Below the pieces are notes generated by a model. That model was not told where the DNA came from. It saw nothing but the letters and a program-made list of their open reading frames with translations, and searched no databases. A program made the translations under genes and the position numbers. 64,000 nucleotides of DNA. It comes from Ralstonia pickettii. GTDB taxonomy: Bacteria; Pseudomonadota; Gammaproteobacteria; Burkholderiales; Burkholderiaceae. Positions 28,996 to 37,550 of this stretch are shown piece after piece (position 1 is the first letter of the stretch; the number at the start of each line of letters is the position of its first letter). The DNA lies in NCBI RefSeq assembly GCF_030582395.1, contig NZ_CP104381.1, positions 186,001-250,000 on the forward strand. Reading direction: 5' to 3'.

Positions 28996-30180
28996 ATGTC
29001 GATCGACTGCACTGCGCTCTTGATGATGGGCGGCGGCGCGCGTGCCGCCTATCAGGTGGGTGTACTGCGCGGCATCGCAGGTTTGGCGCGCGAATATGCG
29101 CCGGGTGTGACACGCACGCCGTTCGACGTCATTTGCGGGACATCGGCGGGCGCGATCAATAGTCTGGGCCTTGCACGCGGCGCGCAGGACTTCACGCTCG
29201 CCACCGAGGCGCTTACCCAGCTCTGGGGCACCCTGCATGCCGATCGCGTCTATCGCACCGACGTCGGCCGCGTCGGCTCCAGCGGCGCGCGCTGGCTGAC
29301 TGCGCTGGCGTTCGGCTGGATGACCGGCCACACGCCGCGCGCGCTGTTCGACAACACCCCGCTGCGCGAACTGCTGGAGTCGCAACACGACGGCCAGCAG
29401 GTGCAGGCCGCATTCGACGCCGGGGCGCTGCGCGCGTTGGCCATCACCGCGTTGTCATACACCACCGGTCGCCACGTCACGTTCTATCAATCGCCGCATG
29501 TCGTGCTGCCGTGGCGGCGTTCGCAGCGGATTGCCGTGGCAGACCAGATCGGCGTGTCGCACATGCTGGCGTCGTCGAGCATCCCGTTTGTCTTCCCGGC
29601 CGAGCCGGTGCCGCTCGAAGGGAACGACGAATGGTTCGGCGACGGCACGATGCGGCAGATGTCGCCGTTAAGCCCCGCCATCCATCTGGGCGCGAATCGC
29701 ATTCTGGTGGTGGGCGCGGCATCTCGCACGCAACCCGGCTGGTACGACACGGTGCCCGCGTCGGGCTACCCGTCGCTCGCGCAGATTGCTGGGCAGGCGC
29801 TGGCGAGCATCTTTCTTGATGGGCTGTCGGCTGACATCGAACGGCTGCAGCATGTCAACGCCATGGTGGCGCGCAACCCCGAGATCGCCGACGCGCGCGA
29901 TGGCTGGCGCAAGATCGAAGTGCTGGTGATGGCGCCGTCCGAGCGCATCGAACTGATTGCCTCCCGCCACGTGCAACGCCTGCCTGGCACGGTGCGGGCG
30001 CTGCTCAAGCCGCTGGGCGGCACCGAGGCGCGCGGCGCGGCATTCGCCAGCTATCTGCTTTTTGAGCCGGAGTTCACGCAGGAACTGATCGACCTGGGTG
30101 AGCGCGATGTGCAGGCCCGCCGCGACGAGTTGGCGGCGTTCCTGTACGGCGCGATTCCGGACACGATGCGTGCAGCGTGA
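28996..30180 (+). CDS. Patatin-like phospholipase
   Basis: A 394-residue serine hydrolase with a Ser-Asp dyad. The oxyanion loop is MMGGGARAAYQVGVLRG (10-26), the nucleophile Ser50 sits in GTSAG, and the Asp in FGDGTMRQMSPL (about 215). No signal peptide is seen, so action is on cytoplasmic lipids or polymer. The C-terminal 150 residues are family-typical helices. It starts 3 bp after phaM. A role at PHB granules is conceivable because of that coupling, yet many patatins are phospholipases, so the substrate is open. Confidence 0.9.
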   Translation: MSIDCTALLMMGGGARAAYQVGVLRGIAGLAREYAPGVTRTPFDVICGTSAGAINSLGLARGAQDFTLATEALTQLWGTLHADRVYRTDVGRVGSSGARWLTALAFGWMTGHTPRALFDNTPLRELLESQHDGQQVQAAFDAGALRALAITALSYTTGRHVTFYQSPHVVLPWRRSQRIAVADQIGVSHMLASSSIPFVFPAEPVPLEGNDEWFGDGTMRQMSPLSPAIHLGANRILVVGAASRTQPGWYDTVPASGYPSLAQIAGQALASIFLDGLSADIERLQHVNAMVARNPEIADARDGWRKIEVLVMAPSERIELIASRHVQRLPGTVRALLKPLGGTEARGAAFASYLLFEPEFTQELIDLGERDVQARRDELAAFLYGAIPDTMRAA

Positions 30181-30198
30181 TCAGCGTGATCAGCGTGA
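30173..30198. repeat. Triple 9-bp tandem repeat across two convergent stop codons
   Basis: CAGCGTGAT occurs at 30173 and 30182 and once more as CAGCGTGAG at 30191. The repeats hold the stop codon of the patatin gene (30178-30180) and that of the glutathione peroxidase gene on the other strand (30190-30192). Confidence 0.8.
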
Positions 30199-30882
30199 GG
30201 ACTGTGTCAACGGTTCAGCCAGCAGCGCATCGATACGCTTGATGAGCGCCGGGTCGCTCGGTTCGACGCTGCTCGGGAATACCGCGGCCACGCGGCCGGT
30301 GCGGTCGAGCAGGTACTTGTGGAAATTCCATTTGGGCGGCTGGCCTGTCTGCGTCGCGAGCCACGCATACAGCGGCGACGCACCCGCGCCCACCACGGCC
30401 GTCTTCGAGAACATCGGGAATTTCACGCCGTACGTGTTGTAGCAAAAATCGGCGATCTGCTTGCTGTTGCCGGGTTCCTGCTGAAAGTCGTTGGACGGGA
30501 AGCCCAGCACCGTCAGGCCCTTGTCACGGTACTTTGCATACAGCGCTTCGAGCCCTTCGTATTGATGCGTGTAGCCGCAATAGCTGGCGGTATTGACCAC
30601 CAGCACGACGCGGCCGGCGTACTGACACAGGTCCTGCGGCGCATCGTCCTGCAGGCGCTTGACGCGAAAGTTCAGGCTCGCAGGACAGGCGCCCGCGGCG
30701 ACCGGCCCTTGCGCGGTCGGCGCGACACCAGCCGCGGCGGCATGCCCCGTGCGGGGCAGCAGCAATGCAATGACGGCAATGGCAATCGCGATGATGATCA
30801 TCAGCACATGGTGCCGACGCAGCGCACCTGCGGCGCGCAATTGCAGGCGCGGGCGCGCGGAAACGGTGGCGGGAAACAACAT
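30190..30882 (-). CDS. Glutathione peroxidase family protein, membrane-anchored or exported
   Basis: A 230-residue thioredoxin-fold peroxidase. A basic N-terminus and hydrophobic helix (28-43, IIIAIAIAVIALLLP) act as signal anchor or signal peptide, unlike the usual cytoplasmic enzyme. The peroxidatic Cys102 lies in VVNTASYCGYT. The tetrad loop reads FPSNDFQQEPG instead of the classical NQFG form, and Trp and Asn are in PKWNFHKYL. A second cysteine at about 86 (QDLCQY) is extra. It would reduce peroxides in the periplasm using thioredoxin-like partners. GGAG lies before the ATG at 30882. Its stop overlaps a 9-bp repeat shared with the convergent patatin gene. Confidence 0.88.
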   Translation of the reverse strand: MLFPATVSARPRLQLRAAGALRRHHVLMIIIAIAIAVIALLLPRTGHAAAAGVAPTAQGPVAAGACPASLNFRVKRLQDDAPQDLCQYAGRVVLVVNTASYCGYTHQYEGLEALYAKYRDKGLTVLGFPSNDFQQEPGNSKQIADFCYNTYGVKFPMFSKTAVVGAGASPLYAWLATQTGQPPKWNFHKYLLDRTGRVAAVFPSSVEPSDPALIKRIDALLAEPLTQSSR

Positions 30883-31285
30883 GGGGAATCTCCAAAAGCG
30901 GACGCTCAGCCGGCGAACCGGAATTTGTCTTCAGTCTAGGGTATAACGCCCCGAAGTCGCACCGGGTGGAATGTGCGGTATGCGTTGCGTGTCATTCGCC
31001 GCACGAATTGCAACGCTTCCTATACTGAAACCTCGCCGGGCGTAGTCCGGTCCGACACAAAAGACGACAGCCCACGTGCTGCCGATCACATCGCGGCCTA
31101 CCGCGAGACAGCGCGCGGCGGCATCGCGCGTGAGGGGGTCGCCGGACCACGTTGCACCAGTGGCACCGGCAGGCCTGTTGTGACGAGGAAACGGGCAGAC
31201 CAGGAACTTTGCTCCGGCAACCATGAAAAACGGGGGCTGGTCAAGCAGGTCTGCTAGAATCCGCCTGCAAATTCAAAGGCTTACC
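30883..31285. other. Gene-free divergent promoter region
   Basis: 403 bp between the glutathione peroxidase and diiron protein genes. No credible ORF is seen. A TAGAAT -10-like box at 31255-31260 lies 25 bp before the diiron protein start, and TATACT occurs near 31020 without a matching -35 box. No hairpin terminator or riboswitch is recognised. Confidence 0.4.
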
Positions 31286-32140
31286 ATGCTCTATCCCGAA
31301 TTGTTCAAGTCGTTGGAAGCGGTCCGCTGGAATATGGAAAAGGATATTCCGTGGGACACGTTCGATGCGTCGCTGCTGACCGACGCGCAAGCGCAGACCA
31401 TCAAGATGAATGCCATCACCGAGTGGTCAGCCCTGCCGGCCACCGAGATGTTCCTGCGTGACAATCGTCACGACTCCGATTTCTCGGCGTTCATGAGCGT
31501 GTGGTTCTTTGAAGAGCAGAAGCACTCGCTGGTGCTGATGGAATATCTGCGCCGCTTCCGCCCGGACCTCGTGCCGACCGAAGAAGAACTGCACAACGTG
31601 CGCTTCGAGTTCGATCCGGCCCCGCCGCTTGAAACGCTGATGCTGCACTTCTGCGGCGAAATCCGTCTGAACCATTGGTACCGCCGTGCCTCCGAATGGC
31701 ACACCGAGCCGGTCATCAAGGCGATCTACAAGCATCTGTCGCAGGACGAAGCCCGCCATGGCGGCGCCTACCTGCGTTACATGAAGAAGTACCTCGGCCA
31801 GTTCGGCGACAGCGCGCGCAGCGCATTCGCCAAGATCGGCGTGCTGATGGCTTCGGCGCGCCGCACCGAGAAGCCGCTCCACCCGACCAACCTGCACGTG
31901 AACAAGGCGCTCTTCCCGCAAGACACGGTGCAGTCGCGCCTGCCGAACCCGGACTGGCTGGAGCACTGGCTGGACGAGCAGATCAAGTTCGACGCCGGTT
32001 GGGAAAAGAAGGTCATCGAGCGCATCCTGCACAACATGGGTCTGCTGTTCGAACGCACTTTTGAAACCGTGCAAGACCTGAACCGCTACCGCAAGGAACT
32101 GAACGCGCGTCTGCTCGGCTCGGCCGAACAAGCTGCCTGA
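31286..32140 (+). CDS. Ferritin-like diiron-carboxylate protein
   Basis: A 284-residue helical protein with a complete diiron ligand set: Glu46 (ITEW), Glu77 with His80 (EEQKH), Glu125 (GEIRLNH) and Glu155 with His158 (DEARH). This four-Glu, two-His pattern is that of acyl-ACP desaturases, AurF-type oxygenases and related oxidases rather than iron-storage ferritins. No signal peptide or membrane span is present. The C-terminal 100 residues extend beyond the bundle. It stands alone between a 403-bp upstream gap and a strong terminator, so no partner is indicated by context. The substrate is unknown. Confidence 0.85.
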   Translation: MLYPELFKSLEAVRWNMEKDIPWDTFDASLLTDAQAQTIKMNAITEWSALPATEMFLRDNRHDSDFSAFMSVWFFEEQKHSLVLMEYLRRFRPDLVPTEEELHNVRFEFDPAPPLETLMLHFCGEIRLNHWYRRASEWHTEPVIKAIYKHLSQDEARHGGAYLRYMKKYLGQFGDSARSAFAKIGVLMASARRTEKPLHPTNLHVNKALFPQDTVQSRLPNPDWLEHWLDEQIKFDAGWEKKVIERILHNMGLLFERTFETVQDLNRYRKELNARLLGSAEQAA

Positions 32141-32160
32141 TCCTTGCCACTGGCAGTGAG

Positions 32161-32193
32161 CGGCCCATCGATTCGATGGGCCGTTTTGCTTTT
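32161..32193 (+). terminator. Terminator after the diiron protein gene
   Basis: CGGCCCATCGA pairs with TCGATGGGCCG and is followed by TTTTGCTTTT. Confidence 0.9.
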
Positions 32194-32215
32194 CACTCCG
32201 ACTTCGCTTTTTGCC

Positions 32216-32713
32216 ATGACCGCTCGCCAGCCCGCGCCCACCTTTGAACAGAAGATCTGCGATGCCGCCGATGTGGAGGCCCGCGTGCGCGCCTTGCAGC
32301 GCCCGCTGGTCTTCACCAACGGGGTGTTCGACATCCTGCATCGCGGGCACGCCACGTATCTGGCGCAGGCGCGTGCGTTGGGCGCGTCGCTCGTGGTCGG
32401 CGTGAATACCGATGCCTCGGTGCGGATGCTGGGCAAGGGCGACGACCGCCCGCTCAACACTCAGGACGATCGCCTGGCCGTGCTGGCCGCCCTGGAAGCG
32501 GTGAGTCTGGTGGTGTTGTTTGCCGAGCGCACGCCGGTCGAACTCATCCAGCGCGTGCGTCCCGACATCTACGTGAAAGGTGGCGACTACGACATCGATG
32601 CGCTGGAAGAAACGCGTGTGGTGCGTAGCTGGGGTGGCAAGGCGCTGGCGATTCCGTTCGAGCACGACCGATCGACCACGGCGCTGCTCAAGCGCGTGCG
32701 CGCAACGTCCTGA
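32216..32713 (+). CDS. rfaE2: D-glycero-beta-D-manno-heptose 1-phosphate adenylyltransferase
   Basis: A 165-residue nucleotidyltransferase, the stand-alone equivalent of the C-terminal half of E. coli HldE/RfaE. It makes ADP-heptose for the lipopolysaccharide core. TNGVFDILHRGHATYL holds the HxGH nucleotide-binding motif (His42, His45), and VGVNTDASVRMLGKG and YVKGGDYDID follow as in the family. The kinase half is not in the window. The ATG at 32216 lies just past a terminator, so it has its own promoter or relies on read-through. It converges with the SPOR/coaX/birA genes on the other strand, a common beta-proteobacterial arrangement. Confidence 0.93.
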   Translation: MTARQPAPTFEQKICDAADVEARVRALQRPLVFTNGVFDILHRGHATYLAQARALGASLVVGVNTDASVRMLGKGDDRPLNTQDDRLAVLAALEAVSLVVLFAERTPVELIQRVRPDIYVKGGDYDIDALEETRVVRSWGGKALAIPFEHDRSTTALLKRVRATS

Positions 32714-32717
32714 GGCG

Positions 32718-33500
32718 TTAGCGCGATGCCGTGACCGCCGCGCACGCGTGCAGGTCTTCGGTGCCCAACGTTTTCTTCAGCGCGGCCAGTTGGGCTGCGA
32801 CGCCCGAAGCCGCGTCGGCGGTGGCGGTCACGCGCAGCGACGTCTGCGAGCCAAGCCGGCGCGTTTGCGTGACCACGGCGGTGCGCACGTCCTTGGCGCG
32901 CAGCTCATCGAGGCGCTGCTGCGCGCGCTCCTTGTCGCGAAACAAGCCCAGCGATACCACGAACGTATTGCCTTCCTGCACGATGGCTGAATCCGCCACG
33001 TTGCGGCGCTTGAGCTCGGACACCTTGCGCTCGGCGTCGTCGCGCGTGTCGCGTGCCGGCATGTGGACCCACCACCGGTTGTCTTCCTGGCGCGTGAAGC
33101 GCTCGACCTGCACGCCCGCCACCTGCCTGAGCTGATCAATGCTGCGCGTGGCTTGTGCTTCGGTCAGGCCGCCCAGTTCGGTGCAGGTGCCGCCGTTTTC
33201 AGCAGCGGCAGCGGTGGTCAGGGCCGTAGGCTCGAGATTGGCTTGCGTGCCTGACGCGGCAGGCGAGGAGGCCTCCGGCGAGCCCGGCGCCGATTTGGGT
33301 ACGGCGGCAGCCGGTGAAGAAACCGGTGCCGGCTCGAGAATACGGATCTCTTCGGTGCGGATCTGGCGCCGCATGCGCTCGGGTTCCCGGTCGCTCTCGA
33401 ACCACGCCTTGGAGACTTCTGGTCCGAACACGCCGGTATTGGCCGCGAGCAGAACGCCGTTGACGAGCAACAGGAGCAGCAGGGCGAGGCGAAGCGTCAT
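32718..33500 (-). CDS. SPOR-domain protein downstream of coaX
   Basis: A 260-residue protein with an N-terminal membrane helix or uncleaved signal (LRLALLLLLLVNGVLLAA, 3-20). An Ala/Pro/Ser-rich linker follows, with one cysteine in GTCTELGGL. A C-terminal SPOR-like domain spans about 140-230 (WVHMPARDTRDDAERKVSEL and FVVSLGLFRDKERAQQRL). It is distinct from the FtsN-like SPOR protein at 6362-7072 and would bind peptidoglycan from the periplasm. It lies 101 bp downstream of coaX on the same strand, where such a gene is usual in this group. The start at 33500 is preferred over 33581. Confidence 0.87.
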   Translation of the reverse strand: MTLRLALLLLLLVNGVLLAANTGVFGPEVSKAWFESDREPERMRRQIRTEEIRILEPAPVSSPAAAVPKSAPGSPEASSPAASGTQANLEPTALTTAAAAENGGTCTELGGLTEAQATRSIDQLRQVAGVQVERFTRQEDNRWWVHMPARDTRDDAERKVSELKRRNVADSAIVQEGNTFVVSLGLFRDKERAQQRLDELRAKDVRTAVVTQTRRLGSQTSLRVTATADAASGVAAQLAALKKTLGTEDLHACAAVTASR

Positions 33501-33601
33501 GGTGCGAACGGACGTGGATTCGGAAGGGGGTTCGGAATGCAGGAACACAGCAGCATCAACGGTCAAACGCCAAGCAACCACAGTCGCCCGGCGGGCTGAA
33601 A

Positions 33602-34483
33602 CTAGGCCAGCGTCGCGGCGCCGTCCCGGCTTGCGCGCGCCAGCACCTGCAGGCCGAGCAGCACGAGATTATCGTGCATCTGGAACGGCATGCGCAGATG
33701 CGGTCCCAGCGCAGCGCGCGCGCCGCCGCTCAGCACGCAGCGGGCCGGCCCGGGATGTTGCTTCTGCAGCGCCATCCAGGTCTGTGCAATTGCGCCTGCC
33801 TGGGCGATGACGCAGCCCAGCGCGATCGCGTCCTGCGTATTGTCGGCCCAGGGCGGCGCGACGACGTCGCCCGCGCTCAGGTAGCTGACATCCACTTCGG
33901 GCAACTGCGCGGTGTTGCGCGACAGCGCGCGCATCATCAACGTAAGACCGGGCAGGATCAGGCCGCCGGCAAACAGGCCGTCGGGCGTGACGATGTCCAG
34001 CGTGGTGGCGGTGCCGGCTGTCACGAGCAGCAGGGCTGTGTCGGGCCACAGATGGCGCGCGCCGACCGCGCCGACCCATCGGTCCGTGCCGAGTTGCGTC
34101 GGATCGCGATACCCGTTGCGCAGGCCGGCCGTGGCGTTTTCCGATGCTGCAATGCGCACGCGTGCCCCATCAAACACGCGGGCGATGCGCGCGGTGAGCG
34201 CATCGCGCAGCGCCGGACCGGCAACCGCGCTGATCCACACCTCAGGCGGCGCAATGCCGGAGGCGTGGCAGTCCCGCCAGTCTTCCACCAGTTCCGCCAA
34301 TTGATCATGCGCGCGGGCGCCGGCATGCTGCCACGGCGTGCCGCCTGGCTCCTCCGGCAAGGCGAGTTCGGCATCAGCACCACCGGCAATCCACGCCCAC
34401 TTGATGCGTGTGTTTCCCGCGTCGATCAGCAACAGCGGACGGGCGGGCGCAGCGTGCGCGGCAGAAGCTTTCAGGCGCGTCAT
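33602..34483 (-). CDS. coaX: Type III pantothenate kinase
   Basis: A 293-residue ASKHA-fold kinase that phosphorylates pantothenate in coenzyme A synthesis; type III enzymes are not inhibited by CoA. Signatures are [14 protein letters not shown] near residues 18-31, the [11 protein letters not shown] block and [28 protein letters not shown] closes the active site. The ATG at 34483 overlaps the birA stop by 4 bp, so the two are translationally coupled, as in many beta-proteobacteria. Confidence 0.95.
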   Translation of the reverse strand: MTRLKASAAHAAPARPLLLIDAGNTRIKWAWIAGGADAELALPEEPGGTPWQHAGARAHDQLAELVEDWRDCHASGIAPPEVWISAVAGPALRDALTARIARVFDGARVRIAASENATAGLRNGYRDPTQLGTDRWVGAVGARHLWPDTALLLVTAGTATTLDIVTPDGLFAGGLILPGLTLMMRALSRNTAQLPEVDVSYLSAGDVVAPPWADNTQDAIALGCVIAQAGAIAQTWMALQKQHPGPARCVLSGGARAALGPHLRMPFQMHDNLVLLGLQVLARASRDGAATLA

Positions 34484-35361
34484 GGCTGGTCCGCCTCTGC
34501 GCTGCGCAAGGAGACCTCGCCGCTGTGCACCCACTGCACACGTCCGCCCGACTCAATCGCCAGGCGGCCCTGCGCGTCGATGCCATGCGCCACGCCTTCC
34601 AGCACCACGGTGCCGTCCTGCCACAGGCGCACGCGTTCGCCGGCAAAGGCATCGCGGGCGGCAAATGGCGCAACGAACGGCGCCAAGCCCTGCGTGCCGA
34701 AGCGCTGCAGATGTTCCCCCAGCGATGTGAGCAGCGCCGAGAACACGGCATTCGGCTCTGGCGCATCCACGAGTTCTTCCACGCCCGAGAGCCCGCGGCC
34801 CAGCGTGGATTCCAGCACGCGCGGCCGTTCCAGATTCAGGCCGATGCCGATGACGGCCCAGGTCTGACCCGCCTCCTTCCGCACGGTCTCGACGAGGATG
34901 CCGGCCAGCTTGCGCCCGGCGATCTGCACATCGTTGGGCCATTTCAGGGCGAGCGCGTGTCCGCTGCCGCCCCGCGCTTCCGCGTACCCGGCGACCGCGT
35001 CAGCCACGGCGACACCGACGGCCAGGCTCAGGCCGCCGAGCAGCGCGGGCTCCCCCGCAAAGGCGCAGGCGATGGAAAACGTCAGGCCGTGATCACCATC
35101 CCACGGGCGGCCCTGGCGGCCACGTCCTGCAGTCTGCCACTGGGCGGCCAGCACCTGGGCGCCCAGCAGCGGCGCCGTGCCGGCAGGAGCAGGCATCGCA
35201 GGGTTGGCAGGCCAGGCGGCATCACGCACGGCGGCCATCAGATCGGCGCTGGTCGAGCCGGTGGCCTCGACCACGTCGACAGGCCAGCCGGCGGCCGGGC
35301 CGGTGGGCTGGATACGCTCGCGCGCAAGGCGCCACCGCGCGGAGGGTTCTGCAAGAGACAT
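34480..35361 (-). CDS. birA: Biotin-[acetyl-CoA-carboxylase] ligase
   Basis: A 293-residue biotin protein ligase that attaches biotin to carboxylase carrier proteins. The catalytic domain shows [13 protein letters not shown], the biotinyl-AMP loop [30 protein letters not shown] and GIGLNL. The C-terminal SH3-like domain is present. The N-terminal DNA-binding domain of E. coli BirA is missing, so it should not repress biotin genes. It is coupled to coaX by a 4-bp overlap and divergent from the MCE transport operon. Confidence 0.94.
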   Translation of the reverse strand: MSLAEPSARWRLARERIQPTGPAAGWPVDVVEATGSTSADLMAAVRDAAWPANPAMPAPAGTAPLLGAQVLAAQWQTAGRGRQGRPWDGDHGLTFSIACAFAGEPALLGGLSLAVGVAVADAVAGYAEARGGSGHALALKWPNDVQIAGRKLAGILVETVRKEAGQTWAVIGIGLNLERPRVLESTLGRGLSGVEELVDAPEPNAVFSALLTSLGEHLQRFGTQGLAPFVAPFAARDAFAGERVRLWQDGTVVLEGVAHGIDAQGRLAIESGGRVQWVHSGEVSLRSAEADQP

Positions 35362-35503
35362 AAAAAACGGGCGATCAGGTTCGCGCTAAGAATGGGCGCA
35401 TTGTACGAGTGGCGCTGCAAACATGGGCGTGGCGCTTGCTTCAAGCGACGCAAAGGCCTCACAGTGTGGGAGCCAGTGTGACAGTGTTCGGCGGCGCGTT
35501 GGC

Positions 35504-35509
35504 TACAAT
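35504..35509 (+). promoter_or_regulatory. Candidate -10 box of the MCE transport operon
   Basis: TACAAT 38 bp before the TTG start of the permease gene. The hexamer 17 bases upstream is a weak -35 match, so the call is tentative. Confidence 0.4.
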
Positions 35510-35547
35510 TCGACCGATATCCGGCATCACCGCTTACGGAGAACCGT

Positions 35548-36672
35548 TTGATCACCTGCCGTACACCGCAGCTTGAAGTGCGCGTTGTCGATGGACGCTC
35601 CGTCGCCTTTCTCTCGGGCGACTGGACGACGATCGCCCTGGCCGAACGCGCCGGCGTGCGCAGCGCTCGCCAGCAGATCCGCGCCGGGCTGGACAACGCC
35701 AACGCGTGGTGCCTGACCGAAGTCGGTCGTATCGACCACTTTGGCGCGCAACTGCTGTGGCGCGCCTGGGGCAATCAATGGCCCCAACATCTGGATGCCC
35801 GGCCCGACCAGCGCCGCATGATTGACCGCGTTGCCAAGCTCGACCCCGGCGGCTGGAAGAAACGCCTGGCGCCGCGCATGAACCCGGTCACGATCCTCGG
35901 CGGGGGCATGCTGGATTTTTTCGATCACGCGCGCGATGGCATCGCCATGGTCGGGCAGCTCGTGTTCGACTTCGGCCGGTTCCTGCGCTCGCCGCATCGC
36001 GGGCCGTGGCGCGAAATCTCCGCCAACATCTACAGCACGGGCTACAAGGCGCTGGGCATCACCGCGCTGGTGGGTTTCCTGATCGGCATCGTGCTGAGCT
36101 ACCTCTCGGCCAACCAGTTGCGGGTGTTCGGTGCCAGCATCTTCATCGTCAACATTTTGGGCATGGCCATCATCCGCGAGCTTGGGCCGGTGCTGGCGGC
36201 GATTCTGGTGGCGGGGCGTTCGGGCTCGGCCATCACGGCGCAGATCGGCGTGATGCGGGTGACCGAGGAGCTGGATGCGATGCGCGTGATGGGCATCTCG
36301 CACGGCTTCCGGCTGATCCTGCCCAAGGTGATTGCGCTGGCGATTGCCATGCCGCTGCTGGTGGCGTGGACCGATCTGCTCGCGCTGGCGGGCGGTATCC
36401 TGGCGGCCAGGTTCCAGCTCGATATCAGCCCGACGTATTTCATCACCTCGTTGCCTGATGTGGTGCCGGTAGCCAATCTGTGGCTCGGCATCGGCAAGGG
36501 CGTGGTGTTTGGCATGCTGATCGCGCTGGTGGCCTGCCACTTTGGCCTGCGCATCCAGCCCAACACGCAGAGCCTGGGCGAGGGCACAACGACGTCCGTC
36601 GTAGTATCGATCACCATCGTCATACTCGCCGACGCAGTGTTCGCCATCCTCTTCAAGGACATCGGGATATGA
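35548..36672 (+). CDS. MlaE-family ABC transporter permease with N-terminal STAS-like domain
   Basis: A 374-residue inner-membrane permease of an MCE lipid transporter. The first 110 or so residues form a STAS-like domain (LSGDWTTIALAERAG, CLTEVGRIDHFGAQLL). The MlaE domain (about 130-374) has five or six membrane helices and the coupling motif RELGPVLAAILVAGRSGSA, plus EELDAMRVMGI. The first codon is TTG at 35548, supported by ACGGAGAA nearby; no in-frame ATG precedes the domain. Its stop overlaps the start of the ATPase gene (ATGA). It heads a four-gene operon. Confidence 0.9.
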   Translation: MITCRTPQLEVRVVDGRSVAFLSGDWTTIALAERAGVRSARQQIRAGLDNANAWCLTEVGRIDHFGAQLLWRAWGNQWPQHLDARPDQRRMIDRVAKLDPGGWKKRLAPRMNPVTILGGGMLDFFDHARDGIAMVGQLVFDFGRFLRSPHRGPWREISANIYSTGYKALGITALVGFLIGIVLSYLSANQLRVFGASIFIVNILGMAIIRELGPVLAAILVAGRSGSAITAQIGVMRVTEELDAMRVMGISHGFRLILPKVIALAIAMPLLVAWTDLLALAGGILAARFQLDISPTYFITSLPDVVPVANLWLGIGKGVVFGMLIALVACHFGLRIQPNTQSLGEGTTTSVVVSITIVILADAVFAILFKDIGI

Positions 36673-37550
36673 CCCGGCCCCGTCATCCGCATCTCGAACA
36701 CGCCGGGCCGGCTTCGGAAACCATCACGCCCGCGCGCGAACGCGTGATCGAGGTGCGCAGTGTCACCAAGCGCTACGGCAAGGTCACCGTGCTCGACAAC
36801 ATCAACCTGGACGTGTTTCGCGGCGAGGTGCTTTCCATCGTCGGCGGTTCGGGCAGCGGCAAGACGACGCTGTTGCGCCAGGTGGTGGGCCTGGAGAAGC
36901 CCACCTCGGGCACGATCCACATCTTTGGCGAAGAGCTGACCTGCCAGGTGGGCAACGAACTGCAGTCGATGCGCAACCGCTGGGGCATGCAGTTTCAGCA
37001 CGGCGCGTTGTTCTCGGCGCTGTCCGTGATCGACAACGTGGCGTTGCCGATGCGCGAATTGCGCACACTGCCCGACGCGTTCATCCAGCGTGTGGCGATG
37101 CTCAAGCTGCAGATGGTGGGGCTCAAATCCACCGATGCCGACAAGATGCCGTCGGACCTGTCGGGCGGCATGATCAAGCGCGTGGCACTGGCACGGGCGC
37201 TGTCGCTGGAACCGGAGCTGGTGTTTCTGGACGAGCCGACCGCCGGTCTGGACCCGCGCGCATCGGACGATTACGTTGCTCTTATTCGCGAACTGCGCCA
37301 GGAACTGGGCCTGACCGTGGTGATGGTGACGCACGATCTCGACACCCTGGTGGCGCTATCCGACCGCATTGCCGTGCTGGCGGATCGCAAGGTGCTGGCG
37401 GCCAAGCCGCTGGAGCAGATCATTCAGATCGATCATCCCTTCATCAAGGAATATTTCCTCGGTGAGCGGGGCAAACGGGCCCTTATGGCGCTGGGCCCGC
37501 AGATGACGGAGGCGGTGGCTGCAGCCTCGCTTTCGACGCAGGAGGATTGA
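36669..37550 (+). CDS. MlaF-type ABC transporter ATP-binding protein
   Basis: A 293-residue ATPase energising the MCE transporter. Walker A is GGSGSGKTT, the Q loop lies in WGMQFQHGALFSALSV (typical of MlaF), the signature is DLSGGMIKRVALARAL, Walker B is LVFLDEP, followed by TAGLDPR and the switch His in VTHD. An N-terminal extension of about 25 residues precedes the fold. The start overlaps the permease stop by 4 bp and its own stop touches the MCE gene start (TGATG), so the three are coupled. Confidence 0.93.
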   Translation: MTRPRHPHLEHAGPASETITPARERVIEVRSVTKRYGKVTVLDNINLDVFRGEVLSIVGGSGSGKTTLLRQVVGLEKPTSGTIHIFGEELTCQVGNELQSMRNRWGMQFQHGALFSALSVIDNVALPMRELRTLPDAFIQRVAMLKLQMVGLKSTDADKMPSDLSGGMIKRVALARALSLEPELVFLDEPTAGLDPRASDDYVALIRELRQELGLTVVMVTHDLDTLVALSDRIAVLADRKVLAAKPLEQIIQIDHPFIKEYFLGERGKRALMALGPQMTEAVAAASLSTQED

